Assembly: GCF_003026365.1 (NCBI RefSeq)
Contig: NZ_PYOM01000011.1
Location: forward strand, 122,269-186,268
DNA: 64,000 nt
Reading direction: 5' to 3'
DNA from: Photobacterium angustum
GTDB taxonomy: Bacteria > Pseudomonadota > Gammaproteobacteria > Enterobacterales > Vibrionaceae
Positions 34,585 to 43,677 of the stretch are shown in pieces. The stretch's first letter is position 1. Each line of letters starts with the position of its first letter. The position numbers were made by a program, and so were the translations under genes. The notes beneath the pieces were generated by a model. That model saw only the letters and a program-made list of their open reading frames with translations, had not been told where the DNA came from and did not search any database.

Positions 34585-34612
34585 AAAAAAGGACGCAAAT
34601 GCATCCTTTTTT
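34585..34612 (-). terminator. tyrS terminator
   Basis: GGACGCA-AA-TGCATCC hairpin (one mismatch) with A6 and T6 flanks, just downstream of tyrS on the minus strand. Confidence 0.8.
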
Positions 34613-34641
34613 ATTTGAATAACGCTGCGAGATAAATGTGA

Positions 34642-35829
34642 TTATTTAATCATCACACGAGCAAATTTACGTTTACCCACTTGGAAAACATAGTTGCCAG
34701 CAGTCGGTACTAGTTTAGTATCTCCTACTTTCTCACCATCTTGCTTCACAGCACCTTGGCGGATCATACGCATTGCATCAGACGTTGAATTAACCAATGC
34801 TGCTTCTTTTAATAAGTTCGCAATAGGAAGACCTGCTTCGAATTCAAACTCAGGCATTTCATCAGGTAGGTTACCTTTTTGGAAGCGACTGATAAATTCT
34901 TGCAATGCCGCTTCTGCCGCTTCTTCTGAATGGAAGCGTGCAATGATCTCTTTTGCTAGTAGGAACTTCACATCACGTGGGTTTTTACCTGCATCGACAT
35001 CAGCTTTAAACTGAGCAATTTCATCCAATGGACGGAATGAAAGCAATTCAAAGTAGCTCCACATCAGATCATCAGAGATAGACATGATCTTACCAAACAT
35101 GTCGCTTGGCGCATCGGCAACACCAATGTAGTTATGCGCCGATTTAGACATTTTCTTCACGCCATCTAAACCCACCAGCAATGGCATCGTCAGTACAACC
35201 TGTGGTTTTTGACCGTGCGATTTTTGTAACTCACGACCCATTAACAAGTTGAACTTCTGATCAGTACCACCTAACTCTACATCTGTTTCCATTGCTACTG
35301 AATCGTAACCTTGTAGTAATGGATACATGAATTCATGGATCGCGATTGGACGATTCTCGCCGTAACGCTTTTTAAAATCGTCTCGCTCTAGCATACGAGC
35401 AACGGTTTGATTAGACGCTAAACGGATCATTCCCTCAGCACCTAACTCTGATAACCATGTAGAGTTAAACGCAATCGTAGTTTTAGCAGGATCAAGGATC
35501 TTAAATACCTGCTCTTTATATGTTTCCGCATTGCGTAATACATCTTCACGCGTAAGTGGCGGGCGTGTCGCGTTCTTACCCGTAGGGTCGCCGACCATAC
35601 CAGTAAAATCGCCAATCAAGAAAGTGACTTCGTGGCCTAATTCCTGAAAAGTACGCAACTTATTAAGAATAACCGTGTGTCCAAGGTGAATATCTGGCGC
35701 CGTTGGATCGGCACCTAATTTAATACGTAATGGACGGTTTTCTTTTAGCTTTGCAATTAGCTCAGCTTCCGGGATAAGTTCTTCTACCCCACGTTTTATC
35801 TCAATAAGTGCTTGTTCAATGCTGGCCAT
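34642..35829 (-). CDS. tyrS: Tyrosyl-tRNA synthetase
   Basis: Class I aminoacyl-tRNA synthetase that charges tRNA-Tyr. It has 395 residues. The HIGH-like motif is HLGHT near residue 50, the KMSKS loop ([13 protein letters not shown]) lies near 230, and a C-terminal S4-type RNA-binding domain covers about 335-395. It belongs to the shorter TyrRS type typical of Vibrionaceae rather than the 424-residue E. coli form (length-based inference). The frame is open further upstream, but ATG 35829 is preferred because GGGAG precedes it and the family starts MASIE. It is divergent from the M23 endopeptidase gene. Confidence 0.95.
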   Translation of the reverse strand: MASIEQALIEIKRGVEELIPEAELIAKLKENRPLRIKLGADPTAPDIHLGHTVILNKLRTFQELGHEVTFLIGDFTGMVGDPTGKNATRPPLTREDVLRNAETYKEQVFKILDPAKTTIAFNSTWLSELGAEGMIRLASNQTVARMLERDDFKKRYGENRPIAIHEFMYPLLQGYDSVAMETDVELGGTDQKFNLLMGRELQKSHGQKPQVVLTMPLLVGLDGVKKMSKSAHNYIGVADAPSDMFGKIMSISDDLMWSYFELLSFRPLDEIAQFKADVDAGKNPRDVKFLLAKEIIARFHSEEAAEAALQEFISRFQKGNLPDEMPEFEFEAGLPIANLLKEAALVNSTSDAMRMIRQGAVKQDGEKVGDTKLVPTAGNYVFQVGKRKFARVMIK

Positions 35830-35955
35830 TCTTGTTCGCTCCCACAAAATTGGCAAAAATAATAAGCCGACCATCTTACTTGAATAGCAGGCTTTTTTGA
35901 AACCAGTTAGACTGAAGGTCGTTTATTTTTTCGGAATATATGTGAAAAATTCAGT

Positions 35956-37260
35956 ATGAAAGGAACTTCATCACCTCGTTTTCCACGGAAGAACATCTTT
36001 TTTATCATATTGATCAGCATAGCAATGCTAGGGCTTGCGCTAATGCCGAGTGCTGAGCAAGAAACCACTTCTCAAGCTGAGCGTAAATTTAAAATTGGCA
36101 CACCTTACCCTATTTCCATTGCAACCGCTTCGGCAACACCTCTTTCAGGTAAGGATAAAACAGATAAGCTTACGTGGAAAAAGCACGTTATTGAAAGTGG
36201 AGAGAGTTTAGCGATCGCATTTGATAACATCGGCTTAAATAGTAAAACTCTACATTCCCTTATCAATACCGATGACAATACAAAACAATTAGAAAGACTT
36301 CGTCCAGGCAATATCCTTAAATTTGGCTTTAATAAAGAAGGGAAATTAGTTGAACTTCGCCAACCTCGCAATCATTTAGAAACCTTGATTGTACGCCATG
36401 ATGGCAATACCTTTTCCAGTGAGATGGATAAAAAAGAAATTAAAACTCATACCAATTTCTCTCATGCCACCATTGAAACCAGTTTTTGGAATGCCGCAGA
36501 TAAAGCAGGATTAACCGCCAATCAGATCATGGAAATCGCCGCGCTATTTGGTTGGGATATTGATTTTGCTCTCGATATTCGGGCTGGTGATAAATTTGAA
36601 GTGTTATTTGAACAGCACTATTTAGATGGTAATCCAGTCGATCGCGGTGAGATTTTAGCCGCAACCTTTACCAATATGGGGCAAACTTTTACCGCAGTTC
36701 GCAATAACGACGGCAAATATTACGATAAAGACGGGCTAGCGATGCGTAAAGCTTTCTTACGCTCTCCTGTAAACTTCCGTTATGTTAGTTCAAACTTCAA
36801 TCCGCGTCGTCTCCACCCTGTTACAGGAAAAGTAAAGCCGCACCGAGGCACTGATTATGTTGCTCCTGTTGGCACACCAATTTGGGCGGCAGGTGATGGT
36901 GTAGTGTTAGAGTCGGCGTATAACAAATACAATGGTAACTACGTTTTTATCAAGCATAGTGCTAAATATGTCACCAAATACCTTCACTTAACCAAGCGTA
37001 CGGTAAAAAAAGGGCAACGAGTAAAACAAGGGGATACCGTCGGTACTTTAGGAGGTACTGGTCGCGTCACAGGCCCCCACCTACACTATGAATTCTTGGT
37101 TAATGGTCAGCATAAAAACCCTCGTACGGTAGATTTACCACAAGCCAATTCATTATCAGGCAACGAGCAAGTCACGTTTAAAAAGCAAGCTAAACAACAA
37201 CTTGAACATATTCAGCAATTGAGCACTTTGGTTGCTAACAATGACATATTATTAAACTAA
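35956..37260 (+). CDS. M23 peptidoglycan DD-endopeptidase (MepM/ShyA type)
   Basis: Membrane-anchored, periplasmic zinc endopeptidase that cuts peptide cross-links in peptidoglycan. It has 434 residues. A signal anchor lies at about 14-31, an OapA/LysM-like region at about 70-150 (HVIESGESLAIAFDNIGL), and a Csd3-like middle domain to about 275. The catalytic LytM/M23 domain at about 280-390 has zinc ligands in KPHRGTDYVAP and HLHYEF. Vibrio species carry several such enzymes (Shy family), and the tyrS-linked one corresponds to the locus usually called shyC, but I cannot fix the paralogue from sequence alone. The ATG has a weak ribosome site. A convergent terminator separates it from erpA. Confidence 0.92.
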   Translation: MKGTSSPRFPRKNIFFIILISIAMLGLALMPSAEQETTSQAERKFKIGTPYPISIATASATPLSGKDKTDKLTWKKHVIESGESLAIAFDNIGLNSKTLHSLINTDDNTKQLERLRPGNILKFGFNKEGKLVELRQPRNHLETLIVRHDGNTFSSEMDKKEIKTHTNFSHATIETSFWNAADKAGLTANQIMEIAALFGWDIDFALDIRAGDKFEVLFEQHYLDGNPVDRGEILAATFTNMGQTFTAVRNNDGKYYDKDGLAMRKAFLRSPVNFRYVSSNFNPRRLHPVTGKVKPHRGTDYVAPVGTPIWAAGDGVVLESAYNKYNGNYVFIKHSAKYVTKYLHLTKRTVKKGQRVKQGDTVGTLGGTGRVTGPHLHYEFLVNGQHKNPRTVDLPQANSLSGNEQVTFKKQAKQQLEHIQQLSTLVANNDILLN

Positions 37261-37276
37261 GCCATTGTTTAGATAC

Positions 37277-37312
37277 AAAAAAGCCGACAATCAATATTGT
37301 CGGCTTTTATTT
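37277..37312. terminator. Bidirectional terminator between M23 gene and erpA
   Basis: 13-bp stem AAAAGCCGACAAT/ATTGTCGGCTTTT with a 4-base loop and a T run. Confidence 0.9.
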
Positions 37313-37336
37313 AATTCAATAATTATTGAGTTAAGA

Positions 37337-37678
37337 TTAAACACTAAATGATGCGCCACAACCACAAGTCGTTGTTGCATTTGGGTTGTTTACAAAGAAA
37401 CGCGAACCTTCTAGACCTTCAGTGTAATCAACCGTACCACCCATTAGGTACTGGAGACTCATAGGATCAACCACTAGCGTTACACCGCTATTTTCAATGG
37501 TCATATCACCATCATTTACTTTTTCATCAAAAGTAAAACCATATTGAAAGCCACTACAGCCACCACCAGTGATATAAACACGTAGCTTTAGATTCGGGTT
37601 TTCTTCTTCAGCGATCAGTGTTTTTACTTTATTCGCTGCAACATCAGAAAAAGTTAGCGGCAAATTAGCATCGCTCAT
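37337..37678 (-). CDS. erpA: Iron-sulfur cluster insertion protein ErpA
   Basis: A-type carrier that delivers Fe-S clusters to apoproteins such as IspG/IspH and respiratory enzymes. It has 113 residues. The three cluster ligands are Cys in [11 protein letters not shown] (about residue 41) and the two in CGCGASFSV at the C-terminus. [14 protein letters not shown] and [14 protein letters not shown] are nearly identical to E. coli ErpA. ATG 37678 is chosen over the upstream frame extension because it matches the family start MSD and follows GAGAGG. It lies downstream of clcA on the minus strand, as in E. coli. Confidence 0.97.
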   Translation of the reverse strand: MSDANLPLTFSDVAANKVKTLIAEEENPNLKLRVYITGGGCSGFQYGFTFDEKVNDGDMTIENSGVTLVVDPMSLQYLMGGTVDYTEGLEGSRFFVNNPNATTTCGCGASFSV

Positions 37679-37739
37679 TACAAAACCTCTCACACACTTC
37701 CGTTAATTACGCTGATTATCCAATACCTGACTATGTTGT

Positions 37740-39143
37740 TCAAGTATTAGGCTCACTTGTTGGAGAATCATGGCGTAAACGCTCTTTTTTAATTGTTCGG
37801 TGTAGCAACTGCGAATAAATCGGTTGTCCGCCTAACATCTGAGCAAGCATAGTCGCACCGAGAGTGGTAACAATCAATGGTAAAATAAGGTGATAGTTGT
37901 TGGTCATTTCAATAACCAGCAAAATCCCCGTAATAGGCGCACGTACCGTTGCAGCAAAAAGCGCTCCCATACCAGCGATAGCAAATAGCCCAGGATCAAT
38001 GCCTAAATCAGGATAAATGCCCTGTGTGATCATGCCATAGAAAGTACCAAACAATGTCCCTAACGCCAACATTGGAGCAAAAATACCGCCAGGTGCACCA
38101 GAGCCAAAACACAGTAATGTTGTTGCAATACGCGCAAAAAACAACAGCATTAACATACCTAAACCGTAGTCACCGTTAGTCGCGTGAGGAATAAGGAAAA
38201 TGCCGCCACCGGTTAACTCAGGAAAATACAACAGAAGTAAACCGAAACAACCACCAATTAATGCGCCAGTGATAAGGTAACGCTTATGCTCATTACGGTG
38301 AATTTTAACAAAGCTATCTAACGCAAAAATAATCATCCGATTAAATAGGACACCAAAACCACCAAATAGCATCCCTAACACTAAGAATAACCATAATGAT
38401 TTCAGTGCCGGAGCATCATATTGCGGCATCGAAATTACGGCTTCTTGACCACGTAACAGACGAAAGACGATATTTGACATTACCGCAGAGATCATTACGC
38501 ATTTTACCGAAATTAAACTGTAACGAAACTGCGGACGCATCTCCTCAAGTACAAACATGATCCCCGCCATCGGGGCATTAAATGCTGCTGCTAAGCCTCC
38601 TGCAGCACCTGCAGCGAGTAAAGAGTGTCGGCCTTCTTTATCTTTTAAACGAAAGATATCAGAGATCATTCGTCCAATATTACCGCCCATTTGCACGGTT
38701 GGACCTTCACGCCCCAGCACCATACCCGAGCCTAACGCACCTAAACCACCGAAAAACTTAACTGGGATCACGCGCCACCAGCGAACAGGGCGCATTTCTT
38801 CCATCGCCCCCTCAATTTCAGGAATACCAGAACCACCAGCTTCAGGGGCCAAACGACTTGTAAGGTAATAGCCAACAAAAGCGAGCGAGGCACTGACAAT
38901 GAACGCTGCAAGCCACAGAGGAAGTACACTGGTTATTTCATCACGTAACCACTCTGTCCGCTGATCGGTTACCCAGTTGACACCAATTTCAAACAAGGTT
39001 CCGACAAAGCCCGCTAAAATACCGACAAGAGCTGATAAAAATAGAACAGAGACAGGCGTTTTATCACGAGTAAGCAGTTGCCTTACAAAAACGCGAGGTT
39101 GAAGATGAGGAGGCATGTGGATCCCATGCGTTTTATCAGTCAT
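37740..39143 (-). CDS. clcA: H+/Cl- exchange transporter ClcA
   Basis: CLC antiporter that exchanges two chloride for one proton and supports acid resistance. It has 467 residues (E. coli 473). The filter motifs are GSGIPEIEG, GREGPTVQMGGN with the external gating glutamate, and LEEMRPQFRYSL with the internal proton-transfer glutamate. GSGAPGGIFAPMLALG and late hydrophobic helices complete the family pattern. Having both glutamates predicts an exchanger rather than a channel. The gene is divergent from hemL and about 60 bases upstream of erpA on the same strand. Confidence 0.96.
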   Translation of the reverse strand: MTDKTHGIHMPPHLQPRVFVRQLLTRDKTPVSVLFLSALVGILAGFVGTLFEIGVNWVTDQRTEWLRDEITSVLPLWLAAFIVSASLAFVGYYLTSRLAPEAGGSGIPEIEGAMEEMRPVRWWRVIPVKFFGGLGALGSGMVLGREGPTVQMGGNIGRMISDIFRLKDKEGRHSLLAAGAAGGLAAAFNAPMAGIMFVLEEMRPQFRYSLISVKCVMISAVMSNIVFRLLRGQEAVISMPQYDAPALKSLWLFLVLGMLFGGFGVLFNRMIIFALDSFVKIHRNEHKRYLITGALIGGCFGLLLLYFPELTGGGIFLIPHATNGDYGLGMLMLLFFARIATTLLCFGSGAPGGIFAPMLALGTLFGTFYGMITQGIYPDLGIDPGLFAIAGMGALFAATVRAPITGILLVIEMTNNYHLILPLIVTTLGATMLAQMLGGQPIYSQLLHRTIKKERLRHDSPTSEPNT

Positions 39144-39468
39144 TTTTCGGCCGTATTGTTAAAAGATTGCATATAGAATGCAGGAAGGATAAATAAAACT
39201 ATTGGATTTAGAAGAGTAATCCAAGATGGGCGTTTATTATACTGCTAATGTTGAAAAATAGCTTTCCAACTGTGACTTGTGTTGCAATATTGCTGTAATT
39301 AATTGTTCAATACGCTCAAATAACTACCATAAATCGCCCTCCCTAAATTGCATCCTTTTAGGTACAATAGATTAATAACAATCTACACACTTCTCTGGCC
39401 TACAATCCCTAGGACAGAAAACTATGTGGATTGGATCTACGCCTGATTATTTTATATAGGATCTCACA
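39144..39468. other. Divergent intergenic region between clcA and hemL
   Basis: About 325 AT-rich bases with the two divergent promoters. No small gene, terminator or recognised operator was seen. Confidence 0.5.
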
Positions 39469-40779
39469 ATGAGCAAAACGAGCAAATCGGCTGATTTATT
39501 TGCCAAAGCAAAACAAAAAATTCCAGGTGGCGTTAATTCTCCAGTGAGAGCGTTCGCTGGTGTTGGTGGCACACCACTCTTTATTGAGCGTGCCGATGGC
39601 GCTTATATTTTTGATGCTGATGGCAATGCATACATCGATTTCGTTGGCTCTTGGGGTCCAATGATCTTAGGCCATAACCATGCCGCTATTCGTGATGCAG
39701 TGATCGATGCAGCGCAACAAGGTTTAAGTTTTGGTGCGCCAACAGCAATGGAAATCACCATGGCTGATCTTGTATCAAAGCTAGTACCATCGATGGAAAT
39801 GGTACGCATGGTGAGCTCTGGTACTGAAGCAACCATGAGCGCTATTCGTCTAGCACGCGGGTTTACTGGTCGCGATAAGATCTTAAAATTTGAAGGTTGT
39901 TACCATGGCCATGCTGATTGTCTACTTGTTAAAGCAGGCTCTGGCGCATTAACCCTCGGTCAACCAAGCTCGCCTGGTGTACCTGCAGATTTTGCAAAAC
40001 ATACTCTAACAGCAACCTATAACGACCTAGATTCTGTCCGTGAAGCGTTTGCAACTCACCCAGAAGAGATTGCTTGTATTATCGTTGAACCTGTTGCAGG
40101 TAACATGAACTGCATTCCGCCTGTACCTGGCTTCCTTGAAGGACTACGCGACATCTGTGATGAATTTGGCGCGCTATTAATTCTTGATGAAGTAATGACA
40201 GGCTTCCGCGTATCAGAAGGTGGTGCTCAAGGCTACTACAACATTAAACCAGACCTAACAACACTAGGTAAAATCATCGGCGGCGGTATGCCAGTCGGTG
40301 CATTCGGTGGTCGTAGTGAAGTGATGGAATTTGTTGCACCAACAGGTCCTGTCTACCAAGCGGGTACGCTATCAGGCAACCCTGTTGCAATGGCGGCAGG
40401 TCACGCGTGTTTAAGCGTGTTAACTGAAGACGGTAATGAAAAACGCCTTGCTAATACCACTAAACGTCTTGCTGATGGCTTTAAAGCATTAGCAGATAAG
40501 CACGGTGTTCCACTGGCCGTTAATCAAGTAGGTGCGATGTTTGGCTTCTTCTTTACTGAGCAAGAAACTGTAACGTGCTACGAAGATGTAACAAAATGCG
40601 ATGTAGAGCGTTTCAAGCGTTTCTTTAATTTAATGCTAGAAAAAGGGGTATATCTTGCACCTTCTGCATATGAAGCATGCTTTACTTCGCTAGCACACAC
40701 AGATCAAGTCATTGATGCAACACTTGAAGCAGCTGACTTTGCTTTTGCAACGCTTGCACATGAAAACAGCCCTGAATAA
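39469..40779 (+). CDS. hemL: Glutamate-1-semialdehyde 2,1-aminomutase
   Basis: PLP-dependent mutase that makes 5-aminolevulinate, the tetrapyrrole precursor. It has 436 residues. The start [27 protein letters not shown] matches the family. The PLP lysine is in [17 protein letters not shown] (about residue 265), and [13 protein letters not shown] is also typical. An AGGAT ribosome site precedes ATG 39469. A bidirectional terminator follows. Its place beside clcA and erpA repeats the E. coli order. Confidence 0.97.
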   Translation: MSKTSKSADLFAKAKQKIPGGVNSPVRAFAGVGGTPLFIERADGAYIFDADGNAYIDFVGSWGPMILGHNHAAIRDAVIDAAQQGLSFGAPTAMEITMADLVSKLVPSMEMVRMVSSGTEATMSAIRLARGFTGRDKILKFEGCYHGHADCLLVKAGSGALTLGQPSSPGVPADFAKHTLTATYNDLDSVREAFATHPEEIACIIVEPVAGNMNCIPPVPGFLEGLRDICDEFGALLILDEVMTGFRVSEGGAQGYYNIKPDLTTLGKIIGGGMPVGAFGGRSEVMEFVAPTGPVYQAGTLSGNPVAMAAGHACLSVLTEDGNEKRLANTTKRLADGFKALADKHGVPLAVNQVGAMFGFFFTEQETVTCYEDVTKCDVERFKRFFNLMLEKGVYLAPSAYEACFTSLAHTDQVIDATLEAADFAFATLAHENSPE

Positions 40780-40804
40780 TTCAGAAAGCTGAAATAAATA
40801 ATAA

Positions 40805-40836
40805 TAAAAAAGGTCACAATTAGTGACCTTTTTTTA
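40805..40836. terminator. Bidirectional terminator between hemL and the 35-aa gene
   Basis: AAAAAAGGTCAC/GTGACCTTTTTT stem with a 5-base loop. It terminates hemL and, on the minus strand, would also end the short Cys-rich gene 65 bases away. Confidence 0.88.
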
Positions 40837-40901
40837 TGACATTATTTTAGTATCTAAAACACAGAAATTGTATTTAACTACTGCCGTAGATAAAAGCTAG
40901 G

Positions 40902-41009
40902 TTATTGCCAAAAATATAACGCAAGCAGTACCATGATGACTAAAATAATTAGTGCAATCGGTGGTCTGCGCTTTTTTTTGTCATCACAGCCACAATTACA
41001 ACATCCCAT
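40902..41009 (-). CDS. 35-aa Cys-rich single-helix membrane peptide behind a Fur box
   Basis: Unrecognised small gene. The peptide begins MGCCNCGCDDKKKRRPP (four Cys within residues 3-8, then acidic and strongly basic residues). One hydrophobic helix, IALIILVIMVLLALYFWQ (residues 18-35), reaches the C-terminus. The ATG at 41009 follows GGAG with 7 bases of spacing. A strong Fur box lies 51 bases upstream and a terminator 65 bases downstream, so it has all parts of an independent transcription unit. The basic residues just before the helix predict a cytoplasmic N-terminus with the Cys cluster facing the cytosol (positive-inside rule). A role in iron or metal sensing, or as a small regulator of a membrane partner, is inference only. 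Confidence 0.72.
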   Translation of the reverse strand: MGCCNCGCDDKKKRRPPIALIILVIMVLLALYFWQ

Positions 41010-41060
41010 AAGCCATCTCCGCGATAAAGGGTATAATCGATAAGTTATAGCGACAATGAT

Positions 41061-41079
41061 TATAATGATAATCTTTATC
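41061..41079. promoter_or_regulatory. Strong Fur box in a divergent promoter region
   Basis: TATAATGATAATCTTTATC matches the 19-bp Fur consensus GATAATGATAATCATTATC at 17 positions. It overlaps TATAAT words on both strands (41061-41066 on plus, 41064-41059 on minus), so Fur-Fe could block either promoter. It is 51 bases from the 35-aa gene and 46 bases from the AI-2E family gene. Confidence 0.8.
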
Positions 41080-41125
41080 AATAAAAGCAGTAATGAAGAC
41101 GCTTATTAATTAAAGGAAACATACA

Positions 41126-42211
41126 GTGCCACAGCCATTTAAAATCGAGCCACGCCATTGGCTCCTTATTATTGCTTTATTTGTTGCTGCATTTGCCAGT
41201 TACAAACTCATCGAACCTTATTTAGGGCCGATTGTTCTCGCCTTTATTATTTCATTACTCTTTGCACCGCTACATAAACGTTTATTAGCGTTAATGCCAA
41301 CCCGTGCAAATACTGCTGCCATGCTATCTTGCTTTGTGCTTACCGTCATTATTGTGATCCCACTACTTGTGGTGTTTTCATCCATTGTTCATCAAGGTAC
41401 AACCGTTTCTAAAGAAAGCTATCAATGGATCACATCCGGTGGCCCGAAAGAACTATTTGCTCATCCTTACGCTCAAAAAGTATTGTTTTATATTGATAAG
41501 TACTCGCCGTTCCATGATTTTGATCCTCAGGTCATCATTCAGAAAATTGCAACCACAGCATCTCAAGTGGGCTCTCAAGCAATAAACATTAGTGCACGTA
41601 TTCTTGGAGACGCCACTAGCATATTGGTTAACTTTATGATGATGCTATTTGTATTGTTCTTCCTGCTACGTGATAACGACAAGATGATTGCCGCGATCCG
41701 CCATGTGATCCCACTATCTCGCAGTCAAGAAGATGCGATTATGGAAGAAGTTGAACAAGTCGCAAAATCTGCCGTACTTGGTTCATTTCTAACCGCCGTT
41801 GCGCAAGGTTTAGCCGGTGGTTTTGCAATGTGGCTATGCGGATTCCCAGGGCTGTTCTGGGGCTCAATGATGGCTTTTGCTTCATTAATCCCTGTCGTAG
41901 GTACCGCACTTATCTGGCTACCTGCATCTCTATACTTACTGTTAGTCGGTCAATGGGAATGGGCATTATTCTTAGCTGGCTGGGGAGTGCTTGTCGTCGG
42001 TTCAATCGATAACGTTGTCCGTCCATTGCTGATGCAAGGCAGTTCAAGCATGAATACCCTACTGATCTTCTTCTCAATCATTGGGGGGATCCAATTATTT
42101 GGTTTGATCGGTATGATTTACGGTCCAATCATTTTTGGCGTAACATTAGTGTTGTTTAAAATGTATGAAGTTGAATTTAAAGACTTCTTAGAACAACAAG
42201 ATTCTAACTAA
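41126..42211 (+). CDS. AI-2E/PerM family membrane transporter
   Basis: A 361-residue integral membrane protein of the AI-2E transporter family (PF01594), which includes PerM, YdiK and TqsA. It has about seven to eight helices, with a large soluble insertion at residues 90-160 typical of the group. Conserved motifs include FFLLRDNDKM, GSFLTAVAQGLAGG, ASLIPVVGTALIWLP and IGMIYGPIIFGV. Family members export small molecules, quorum signals or Na+/H+, and the substrate here is not predictable. The start is GTG 41126 with an AAGGA ribosome site 9 bases upstream and no ATG nearby. It begins 46 bases from a strong Fur box, which may regulate it. Confidence 0.9.
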   Translation: MPQPFKIEPRHWLLIIALFVAAFASYKLIEPYLGPIVLAFIISLLFAPLHKRLLALMPTRANTAAMLSCFVLTVIIVIPLLVVFSSIVHQGTTVSKESYQWITSGGPKELFAHPYAQKVLFYIDKYSPFHDFDPQVIIQKIATTASQVGSQAINISARILGDATSILVNFMMMLFVLFFLLRDNDKMIAAIRHVIPLSRSQEDAIMEEVEQVAKSAVLGSFLTAVAQGLAGGFAMWLCGFPGLFWGSMMAFASLIPVVGTALIWLPASLYLLLVGQWEWALFLAGWGVLVVGSIDNVVRPLLMQGSSSMNTLLIFFSIIGGIQLFGLIGMIYGPIIFGVTLVLFKMYEVEFKDFLEQQDSN

Positions 42212-42221
42212 TCCGTCATTA

Positions 42222-42256
42222 CAATGCCGTCTCTATTCTAGGGCGGCATTTTTCTT
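42222..42256 (+). terminator. Terminator after AI-2E family gene
   Basis: AATGCCG/CGGCATT stem at 42223-42250 with an internal loop and a T run. Confidence 0.7.
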
Positions 42257-42356
42257 CTATTCAATCTTCCTCTCTACTGCTGATTTCTTTTCAACGGCAC
42301 ATAATTATGGAACAATTCGCTCCCAAATTTATGATGTCTACATTGAGGCCAGTTAC

Positions 42357-43379
42357 ATGTCTTATTGCGCCGCGAGCCAGGTTGTTGCTCGTCAATCTGA
42401 GTTTTTTGAAAACCGTAAAGTCCTTATCGCTGGCGAATTAAGTGATACCTTCGCATCAGAGCTATCTCAAACCGCTCAAACGGTATCGGTATTTACCACA
42501 AACTATGGCTTCTACTCAGATATCAAACGTTTTAACAATGTAAGTAGTTACTTCGGGGCTGAATTAACAGAAACATTAGATATCGATATGATCCTGCTTT
42601 ACTGGCCTAAAGCAAAAGCAGAAGCAGATTACTTGTTAACTATGCTACTGAATAAGTTCGGTAAAGGCATTGAAATTTGTATCGTTGGTGAAAACCGCTC
42701 AGGGGTTCGCAGTGCAGAAAAACTCTTTGCAGAATATGGCCCACTGACAAAATATGATTCTGCACGTCGCTGCAGTTTTTACTGGGGGCGTTGTGATAAC
42801 ACGCCAAAAGCCTTCAACCTATCAGATTGGTTCCGTAGTTATCCTATCGATATTGCAGGCGTACAACTTACTGTGCGCTCATTACCTGGCGTATTTAGCC
42901 ACGGTGAGTTTGATAAAGGCTCAGAATTACTGCTTAACAATCTACCTAAATTACACGGTAAAGTATTAGATTTTGGCTGTGGTGCTGGTGTGATTGGCGC
43001 GGTGATGAAAGCTAAATACCAGACTATTGATTTAGAGCTGTGTGATATCAGTGCGCTAGCCATTGAATCGGCAAAAGAAACATTTAAGGTCAATAACCTT
43101 GAAGCGAGCAAGTTCACTGCTACCGATGTCTATAAGACGTTAACGGGCCCTTACCAGTTCTTGATCAGCAACCCACCGTTCCATGCGGGGTTAAAAACGT
43201 TTTATGCCGCAACTGAGCTATTTATCAATGATGCACCACAATACCTTAGCCATAATGGTCAACTCGTCATTGTAGCCAACAGCTTCTTACAATATCCGCC
43301 ATTAATTGAAGCAAGCCTTGGTGAGTGCAATATTACGGCTAAAACAAACAAATTTAATATTTACGCCGCAACCAAATAA
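42357..43379 (+). CDS. rsmC: 16S rRNA m2G1207 methyltransferase RsmC
   Basis: SAM-dependent methyltransferase that modifies G1207 of 16S rRNA in the 30S subunit. It has 340 residues (E. coli 343). The N-terminal half is the inactive duplicate domain. The C-terminal half holds the SAM motif VLDFGCGAGVIGAV (about residue 202) and the catalytic tetrapeptide NPPF in LISNPPFHAGLKT (about 265). The ribosome site GAGG precedes ATG 42357 by 8 bases. It is a single-gene unit with a strong terminator. Confidence 0.95.
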   Translation: MSYCAASQVVARQSEFFENRKVLIAGELSDTFASELSQTAQTVSVFTTNYGFYSDIKRFNNVSSYFGAELTETLDIDMILLYWPKAKAEADYLLTMLLNKFGKGIEICIVGENRSGVRSAEKLFAEYGPLTKYDSARRCSFYWGRCDNTPKAFNLSDWFRSYPIDIAGVQLTVRSLPGVFSHGEFDKGSELLLNNLPKLHGKVLDFGCGAGVIGAVMKAKYQTIDLELCDISALAIESAKETFKVNNLEASKFTATDVYKTLTGPYQFLISNPPFHAGLKTFYAATELFINDAPQYLSHNGQLVIVANSFLQYPPLIEASLGECNITAKTNKFNIYAATK

Positions 43380-43410
43380 CCGTTAATTTATTTTAACGGA
43401 ACATTTATCT

Positions 43411-43437
43411 AAAGAGGGACATTATTGTCCCTTTTTT
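43411..43437 (+). terminator. rsmC terminator
   Basis: AGGGACA/TGTCCCT stem followed by T6. Confidence 0.88.
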
Positions 43438-43588
43438 ATAATTAAAACTCCGTCAAAACCGTTAATTCTGTGTTTTACAACACGCTTCATTATCGCTGTG
43501 CTTGATCACTTTAAATAAGTCAGTATAAGCAGTATTATATTAATATATATGGACTTAGTGATTTCTAACGAACGGAAAAATTGTCAAA

Positions 43589-43623
43589 AACGTTACTTTT
43601 AAAACGTTTTATAATTTAACGTT
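43589..43623. repeat. Three AACGTT words upstream of chiS
   Basis: AACGTT occurs at 43589-43594, 43603-43608 (inside the perfect palindrome AAAACGTTTT) and 43618-43623, with centre spacings of about 14 and 15 bases, about 55-90 bases before the chiS ATG. It may be an operator cluster or chance in AT-rich DNA. Confidence 0.35.
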
Positions 43624-43677
43624 AGTCTCTGACCCTCAATCCAAATCGAACGATAATCATTTTATTCAGGCACCGGA

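Noticed and set aside
35830..35874. Upstream extension of TyrS by 15 residues
   Set aside because: ATG 35829 matches the family start and has a GGGAG ribosome site, and the extension is unlike TyrRS.
35830..35955. T-box or other riboswitch upstream of tyrS
   Set aside because: The region is too short and lacks a T-box sequence or specifier structure.
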